From Oasisia sp. SBJ-2009 (lineage: Eukaryota; Annelida; Polychaeta; Sabellida; Siboglinidae), in the NCBI GenBank assembly GCA_964017155.1, contig OZ024862.1, positions 38,173,175-38,237,174 of the forward strand: DNA of 64,000 nucleotides, given 5' to 3'. The translations under genes and the position numbers were made by a program. The notes under the pieces are model-generated. The model was not told the DNA's origin. It worked only from the letters and a program-made list of their open reading frames with translations, and did no database searches. The first letter of the stretch is position 1. Every line of letters begins with the position of its first letter. Shown here one piece after another: positions 56,985 through 64,000 of this stretch.

Positions 56985-57880
56985 TCCACTTTCATTCAAA
57001 TTACACCATATGATAGGGTTTATTATGCAAGTTACTACAATTTTTTATATATTTATTATTTTTGAAGTAACTCCACTTTTTGTGCTCAGAAAAGGGCGAG
57101 TTTTGGTATTGAAATCTGCCCATTTCTTGTGACCCGGAAGCTGGAGCACTGTGTTTGAGTATATAGGAAAATGGTAATATAATTGCTTCTACTGAAGATA
57201 TTGGGGTGAAATAAAAAGTTATGTGATCTAGAAAAACATGTGAATATGATTTGACCCTGACCTAATTAGTTGACCTTCACTGCATATTTGACCTTTTTTC
57301 AGAATAACAACATTAATTATATTATAATTAATTAAAAAAGGACTTCTATGCCACATTATTACATAAGTAATTTTTATGGCATAAATACTTGACCTATAAT
57401 TAACATTTGACCTAATTACTAGGATTAATTACATAAAACGGGGGAATAATTAGTAAAACAGATCAATTATACATGGGGTTGAGTACTTTAAATTATAATT
57501 ATATAATAATTAATAGATTCTCATCTTGTAAAATATGAAGTTTGTTGATGACCTAATTAGTTTTCCTATATGTAGCATTTGACCTATTTAATTGACTTTT
57601 TAATTAGCAGGAAAGGTCAATTAATAAACTGCACATGGTATTGAATAGTTGAAATATTTATAATTATTTTCACCCGTTGTATTCTAATAAATAGGTCAAA
57701 TGCTAAATATAGGTAAACTAAATAAGTCATCAACAAACTTCATATTTTACAAGATGAGAATTCATAATATATAATTATAAATTAAAGTAGTTAACCCCTT
57801 GTATAGTTTAATTGACCTTTTTACTAATTATTTTTACCAGTCTTATGTAACTAATTATGAAGTAAATATAATTTATGCAA
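56985..57880. repeat. Repeat R4 copy 2
   Basis: Same order as 30830-31800, including GACCTAATTAGTTGACC, GACTTCTATGCCACATTATT and the facing CATCTTGTAAAATATGAAG / CTTCATATTTTACAAGATG arms (57531-57549, 57738-57756). Non-coding. Confidence 0.65.
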
Positions 57881-58396
57881 TGCTTAGAACCACATGAAAC
57901 ATTTTGATCAACCATCAATAAATACATGTCATTACAGCATAAATAATAACTAATAATAGCAAACTCAACAGATCAATGCATGACAATGAAGCACAGTTGT
58001 CATACTTCACTTGTTTATGGGTGACAGTGTGGTTACAGATTGGACAAATGCTGCAGGCTCATACATACAAACATAGTATAATGTAATGTAATGATAGACT
58101 TGTAATAATTAGCAAAAAGTATTTTTCTGAGTTTGGGATGAATTTTTGGAGATTATGTATGGTACAACATGTATAACGGTAATAATAGACTGTATGCATG
58201 GTGCCCTTAGGTAGGATTATGTGTAGTATATGTGTGTACATAATGTGTGTTTCTATATGTGTGTAAGTTATTTTTGTACATGCATTCAGATACTATGAAT
58301 ACGACTCTGTGTACACATTTCAACGACGGGTAAAATCTTTATATATTCATGATGACATACCTTTGGAGTAATGTCAGTGGATTTGTCTACTTATGT

Positions 58397-58397
<1 letters not shown>

Positions 58398-58471
<74 letters not shown>
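58398..58471 (+). repeat. (TA)n microsatellite
   Basis: About 37 TA units, lying 130 bp left of the likely solo LTR. Confidence 0.9.
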
Positions 58472-58475
<4 letters not shown>

Positions 58476-58599
58476 GTACTTCTTGCATAATATGCCTCGA
58501 CTGTTAGCATAACTAATGCATGGACCGATATATGTATGTACAATTGTGTCTGAAATGAAGCACTGAATTTAATTACTGATGCTGTTAGTACTTCTACTA

Positions 58600-58925
58600 T
58601 GTATGGTAGGGCTGCTACCAAGGTGAGGAGATGCCCACCAGAGGGCGTGGCAGGGCTCTCCAAGTTGAGGGGATGCCCACGAGAGGCCGTAGTTGGACAC
58701 GTGACGGAAAGTTTCCCGCCATTGGGAAAGAGTATAAATGGGAAGGGAGAGACACGTATTTGGTTCAGGGAAACAGTTTGTACGTAGCCACGTGGCGCGT
58801 GATTTGTACTTTTATTTGAATTATAATTTATTGTTGTTTTATTACATTTATTATTTCGATTATATAATAAAGATTGCACCTGACGAGTTTGATATAAGGT
58901 GTTGGTTTATAATTATCTTACACCG
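58600..58925 (+). mobile_element. Likely solo LTR
   Basis: A compact 326-bp unit starting TG, with a TATA box (TATAAAT, 58733-58739) after a GC-richer upstream half that contains two GATGCCCAC repeats, and AATAAA at 58866-58871 about 55 bases before its end. The pentamer TACTA adjoins both sides (58595-58599, 58926-58930). It does not end in the canonical CA (it ends TTACACCG), which lowers confidence. Confidence 0.45.
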
Positions 58926-58930
58926 TACTA

Positions 58931-60036
58931 CGTAAGTTATCCTCTTAGCTGATCCCCTATATTTACTCTGGCGTTGCCTGATTATAATTAATCTAGGCAG
59001 CGGTACGACATATTATGCATTAAATAAAATTTAAAAGAATTATGTATTTTGTTCAAATGCATGATATTTACGTGTTATTACCAAGGATTTCAATTGTCTT
59101 GCATGCAACACAACCATTTTTCGTGTAATTTATCAAAGGTGACACCACATACTATTTATTTAAAAATGACTCGGTACTTTAAATGTGTCCTGGGAGAAGA
59201 TGTACACCACTACATGTGGCATTTTCATAGCAACTAAACACAAATAAGTTGGTATAACTTATTTATTTCATTAAATGGGCTATGTTAGGTCTGCATATTC
59301 TTACAAAATGCAATCTTTAGGTGTTTAGCTTTGGATAGCAATTCAGGCGAATGATTGATCATCGTTTTAAAAATAATCGGCTGTGTGAGATTTTGTTTTC
59401 CTTTCTATTCATCATATCAGACAATTAATGATCCCTCCACCATTAATATTGCACGTCTAGAAAATTAGAATAGGATAAAATATGTCAAAAGGAGCCAAAT
59501 GGTAACTACTTGTACATTTTAATACACTTAGACATGGCATGACTCGAGATCTGTTGACATGACTAAATTAATGACCTCCCAATTTGGGAGTCGTTAACCC
59601 AGTTCCAGAACCAGTACCGACATAACACATATACTTGGGGTAGGTAACTAAAATAGTTTGTTTAATGTCCTGTTACATAGTGCAGAACCACCTCCAGTGC
59701 CCCTTCGCTAAGTGTATTCATATTCTGTATTTAAAATGATATAAAAGTTTTACATTTATTACATCAAAATTACACGTACACATAATTTCAGTATACATCA
59801 GGCATTTAGAAGAACCTACAACAACAACAACCTTGAATAGTAAGTATGCAGTGCTGCTGAATATATTCACACAAATATTTAACTAATTAATACATGAACA
59901 TGCGACAGTAAATATCATAATGAAAAAACAAAAGTAAATACTTGAAATTATTTATGTATCCATGTATGTCATAAAATAAATCCACATTTAACATGCGCAT
60001 GCATGCTCACATGTATGCTCTATAAACGATACACTT

Positions 60037-60038
<2 letters not shown>
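58931..60038. other. AT-rich, no gene seen
   Basis: No frame above 65 codons and no recognised repeat. Confidence 0.4.
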
Positions 60039-60104
<66 letters not shown>

Positions 60105-60127
60105 ACACACACACACACACACACACA

Positions 60128-60220
<93 letters not shown>
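60039..60220 (+). repeat. Long (CA)n microsatellite
   Basis: About 90 CA units with a few CC and GA interruptions, ending ACGTGTGTGTGG, a small inverted turn. Confidence 0.92.
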
Positions 60221-60223
<3 letters not shown>

Positions 60224-61039
60224 TGTGTGGCTATAGCTGCCCTGACAATATATCATGGAAAAGGAACCCGTATATATACACACACAAACAATACTACATT
60301 ATTGAAATATAATACGGGGATATATACTACACCCATTTGACGTTTATTAAATTTGTCCAACAAAAATGGGGACTAGTAATTTTTCAGGGGATGAGCAACA
60401 TTTCAAACTTGCCAGTGGATAAACATTTTACGTTCGGCCCCTGTTTATGCACATTGCTAGGCTAATTTAACGAGGCTAAAATTATAAGTTCTATTCAAAC
60501 TCGTACATTCATGGGTATATAATAATTTATGGTCTTACCACAAATCTACATGCCATTCTAATAAACTGGCATGGTGTTTTCGTGAAATTACAGATAATTA
60601 CACATACATACACTCATTGTTTGGGCTGCGGTATATTATAATTAGGAAGATATTATTTTGGAGCTAACATACATATGTAAGGACATCTACAGTACGCCGT
60701 GCTAAATATAGTGAATATTTGTATGTCGTAATTCAATTGCTTTATCAAATGTGGTATTACCCCAGATTTACATTTCTTTCGAATAAAGTGGCGCCAACGA
60801 ACGGGATCTTTGTTACATCCTACATATAGCAAAACGCATTATTTATTTGTAAAAAGTTTTCGATATACAGTAGTACTTACAATTTCTTGATCACGTGATA
60901 AGTATCTAATTGCATACTGCGAGATTAACCGTCCCATCTCGGAATTCCGAAAAGGGCAAAGATGGCGGACGTCCAATCTCGAGATTGACTTTATCCCGAG
61001 ACTGGACGTAACAATAACGTCCGCTTACCAAACAATGTC
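60221..61039. other. No gene seen
   Basis: AT-rich. 60900-61020 contains three CGAGATTGAC/ATCTCGAGATTGA-like pieces in both orientations, perhaps a decayed small repeat. Confidence 0.35.
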
Positions 61040-61320
61040 GGCCTACTTCCAAACTCCAATGATATCGCGGCCGACCCAGAACCAGCCTCCCCATGACCCT
61101 CGACACTGACCTGCAGCAGTCATATACAGCTGCTCGTGCGATGGGGGGTTGGAGGGTTAGTCGTTATACTAGAATACCCAGACAGACATTGTGTCCCCGT
61201 CGTCAAATTGGGGCGCGTGTGAGCGAAGTTCTCATAGATAAATGGCTACGATTGACAAACTGGATAAACTAGTTCAACTCGACTATAAACCAAGCACTTC
61301 TCGTATAGAATTAACCACAT
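61040..61320. repeat. Repeat R3 copy 2 (partial)
   Basis: GGCCTACTTCCAAAC, GAATACCCAGACA, CATTGTGTCCCCGTC and CTCGACTATAAACCAAGCAC match 22070-22260 in order. Confidence 0.65.
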
Positions 61321-61390
61321 TTCTGCTCGATCTACACATAATAAGTAGTTTCGTAACACTATTACTACCAGACATATTTATTACCGGATG

Positions 61391-62240
61391 ATGTTGCAGA
61401 TATCACATATGTACACGTAGATCGACAAATAACGAGCCAAGTTGGCGTTATTTCTAGAGCAGCTCGATGGCTAGAAAACTCGTTGTTTCTCATAAGACCT
61501 GGTAAATACAAACAGGACCCAATAGCGTCGCATTTACTACAAACAAGTAGCATATGCACGTAGACGGCATGGAAATATTTGTAAGAGCCATAGATGGTAA
61601 GAGCCCATATCTGCTCGACAAATAACGAGCCCAAGTCGGCGTTATTTCTCGAGAAGCTCGATAAATAAGAAAACTCGTTGCTTCCCTTTTAAGAACTGAA
61701 AAATACAAACATTAAAAGACCCAATGGCGTCGCATTGACTACTAACAACTAGTATGTGCACGTAAACGGCATGGAAACATTTGTAGAAGCCCATGCATGG
61801 ACGCTAAGATCTGCTCGACAAATAACGAGATGAGTCGACGTTATTTCTCGAGCAGTTCGGTGGATAAGAAAACTCCTCGTTTCTCATCAAAACGGATAAT
61901 ACAACCAGGAAACGACCAAACAGAACAGAACGAATTTACTACTAACAATTAGTATGTCGTATATGGCACGAAAATACTTTTAAGAGCCCATGCATGCATG
62001 ACAATATGTGCTCGACAAATAACGAGACGAGTCGGCGCTATTTCTCGAGCAGCTCGATAAATAAGAAAACTCGTTGCTTTTCTTAAGAACTGATCATTAC
62101 AAACTGTAAACGCCCCAGCGACGTCGCATCGACAATTAACAACTAGTATGTGCACGTAAACGGCATGAAAACACTTGTAAGAGCCCATGCATGCACGCCA
62201 AGATCTGCTCGACTAATAACGAGATGAGTCGACGTTATTT
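61391..62240 (+). repeat. About 197-bp tandem satellite with palindromic core
   Basis: CTCGACAAATAACGAG-type starts fall at about 61424, 61617, 61817, 62014 and 62211 (periods 193, 200, 197, 197). Each unit carries GTTATTTCTCGAGCAGCTCG, an imperfect palindrome, and GCATGGAAA-ATTTGTAAGAGCC. Confidence 0.85.
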
Positions 62241-62620
62241 CTCGATCTGCTCAATAAATAACGACCCGAGTTGCCGCTATTTCTCGAGCTGCTCGACAAA
62301 TAACTGTCTGACTTCGCGGTATTTCTCGAGCTGCTCGAGAAATAAGGACTCCACTGCTTCTTATTTATCGAATAGCTCGGGAAATAAGGACTACACTGCT
62401 TCTTATTTATCGATCAGCTCTGGAAATAAGGACTACACTGCTTCTTATTTATCGAGCAGCTCGGGAAATAAGGACTACACTGCTTCTTATTTATCGAGCA
62501 GGTCGGGAAATAAGGACTCGACTACTTCTTATTTATCGAGCAGCTCTGGAAATAAGGACTACACTGCTTCTTATTTATCGAGCAGCTCGAGAAATAGCCT
62601 GAGCCAACAATATATTATAT
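62241..62620 (+). repeat. 42-bp tandem satellite derived from the same core
   Basis: Units beginning AATAAGGACT fall at 62341, 62383, 62425, 62467, 62509 and 62551, exactly 42 apart. Each contains CTTATTTATCGAGCAGCTC, the palindrome of the 197-bp units. Because 42 is a multiple of 3, a 143-codon frame (62191-62622) with a 14-residue SGNKDYTASYLS repeat stays open by arithmetic. Confidence 0.88.
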
Positions 62621-63690
62621 AGTTTTCACAATTTATTCCGTCAAAACCCTACCAATACAGATCTAAGATACTAAAAAAAAATACTCTAACAACTAAGCAA
62701 ATACAAGATTCAATACGGCTAAATATCGGGACGCAAGGCCACGATGGTACGACGGCGTATAATACATAGTCAACGATTCAATACGGCTAAATAACTCACC
62801 TAATGGGTACTTCGCAGGGTGTTTGTACTTCGGTGTGAGGCTCTCAGGAGGGCAACGCTTTCCCCGACAATAGGCCGCAATACAAGGTTGACCCGAATCA
62901 AGAAAACCCTCCTTATTTATAACCAGACATTGTATACCCGTCTTCAAATGGGGGCGGGTGTGAGCGCTGTTCCCATAGGTGACAGGTCACGATTGACCGA
63001 CTCAGTACATTAGTTCAACTCGACTATAAATCAAGCACGTTTTCCGTGAGCGGTCGGCACGGAGGCGTCTAATGGCGGATACAGGCACACGTTCACTCAC
63101 GCAGACATTCTAATGATAAGACAATATAGTTTTCACAATTTATTCCTTCAAAACCCTACCAATACAGATCTAAGAGACTAACAAAAATACTCTAACAACT
63201 AAGCAAATACAAGATTCAATACGGCTAATTATTGGGATGCAATGCCACGATGGTACGACGGCGTATAATATATAGTCAACGATTCAATACGGCTAAATAA
63301 CTCACCTAATTGGTACTTCGCAGGGTGTCTGTACTTCGGCGTGAGGCTCTTTGGAGGACAGCGCCCCAAGTGTTCCCCCGAATCATGAAAATCCCCCCAT
63401 TTATACAGCCCAAACTCTAGCCTTATGACAGACGCTAGCCTCCTTTGTGTCACTGTCCCTGCTATATAGACCCCCACCACAAGTCTTGAGAGGGTGCCAG
63501 TAAACTCTGCAACCCAGACTACCAATATAACAGGGTAGGGCTCTCTCTTCCTAGACATATAGAAATATAGGCAAGGTGCCAGTGAACCTTTGGACCCTGC
63601 AGATAAGCATATAAATTGAATAGGAAACCTTAGCGGGTCTATTCTCGGGGTAACAGCCCTCCTTGTATAATTACATAATTATTAGCCTGC
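62621..63690. repeat. R3-type repeat: two 507-bp direct units, then unbroken R3 end
   Basis: Units start at 62621 and 63128 (AGTTTTCACAATTTATTCC, AATACGGCTAAATA, GGTACTTCGCAGGGTGT). 63400-63690 reads through the sequence that FB3 interrupts at 22.57/26.59 kb. Minus-strand frames in both units share RCPP-SLTPKY-HPAKY and YYTPSYHRG, without a recognised domain. Confidence 0.75.
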
Positions 63691-63694
63691 ATAT

Positions 63695-64000
63695 ATGAAT
63701 GAATGAAAGTTTATTTAACAACAGCAACACAGGAATATACAACATAGTATGAAAAATAATACAATACATAATGGTAACGACAATACAATATAATATCGGT
63801 GCTGTTGTTAAAAGGACATAGCAGAAGTCATATGAATTGTAAGGCGCTATGCCCTTCTCAACAAAAATGCGTAATAGTTATACTAACAGTTATAAGATTT
63901 AATACAAACCAACAATAATATTTTTTTTCATTGTGTTAATTGTTCATAAATACGAAGAAAGTAACGTCGACTTTAAACTTTTCTTAAATTGTTGTAAACT
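63695..64000 (-). mobile_element. LINE 3' end, same family as 19988-21007, cut by window edge
   Basis: Starts with ATGAATGAATGAAAGTTTAT, as at 19990-20010, and continues in step to GTAACGTCGACTTTAAACTT, so the element extends beyond 64000. It follows directly on repeat R3. Confidence 0.75.

Noticed and set aside
60039..60220. Cys-Val-repeat frames as keratin-like protein
   Set aside because: Translation of a CA/TG microsatellite.
61391..62620. CRISPR-like array
   Set aside because: Units abut with no unique spacers; eukaryotic satellite.
62191..62622. 143-codon frame with a 14-residue repeat as a possible structural protein
   Set aside because: The 42-bp satellite unit is a multiple of 3, so an open frame is expected; no signal peptide, splice sites or codon bias seen.

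Overview
This is a eukaryotic, AT-rich, intron-bearing stretch packed with repeats. I see no bacterial-style gene packing, no operons and no CRISPR. The split gene, the CR1/L2-type LINEs, tRNA-derived SINEs, long fold-back elements and very long tetranucleotide arrays suggest a marine invertebrate. A mollusc or other lophotrochozoan is my best guess; this is inference, because I could not search a database.

The one clear host gene is on the minus strand at about 35.1-45.85 kb. It is a phosphoethanolamine N-methyltransferase of the plant-like, two-domain type, cut into at least 11 coding exons. I placed every intron boundary from the sequence; all have GT/AG ends and the phases join without a break, giving 488 residues from the first visible Met. 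A short upstream coding exon is probably missing. Its largest intron holds an antisense, poly(A)-tailed, ORF1-only retrotransposon with a perfect 13-bp target duplication. Other introns hold SINEs, CA/TA microsatellites and a 217-bp tandem duplication that copies one 3' splice site.

Layout: 0.2-0.9 kb, repeat family R1 (inverted partner at 48.4-49.0 kb). 0.9-4.9 kb, fold-back element FB1. 5.2-5.6 kb, (CGAA)48 plus a mobile flank. 6.2-8.9 kb, possible LTR-element debris. 11.9-19.1 kb, two copies of repeat R2, one split by fold-back element FB2, with composite block A between them. 19.3-21.5 kb, nested LINEs. 22.0-26.6 kb, repeat R3 hit by fold-back element FB3. 28.0-29.6 kb, composite block B. 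30.8-31.8 kb, repeat R4. 32 kb, a frameshifted THAP-type zinc-finger relic. 35.1-45.85 kb, the methyltransferase gene. 46.5-47.3 kb, a hairpin and a degenerate tandem array. 50.1-50.4 kb, a Cys-rich pseudogene piece. 50.9-52.65 kb, a cluster of simple-sequence arrays. 53.2-56.6 kb, a CR1-like LINE with broken ORFs and no 3' end. 57.0-57.9 kb, the second R4 copy. 58.6-58.9 kb, a likely solo LTR. 61.0-63.7 kb, R3-type repeats and a palindromic satellite. 63.7-64.0 kb, a LINE 3' end running off the window.

Most open reading frames here are shadows of period-2 or period-4 arrays or of dead transposons. The most unusual content is the ORF1-only retrotransposon and the three independent fold-back elements, two of which can be compared with unoccupied or near-unoccupied relatives inside the same window.
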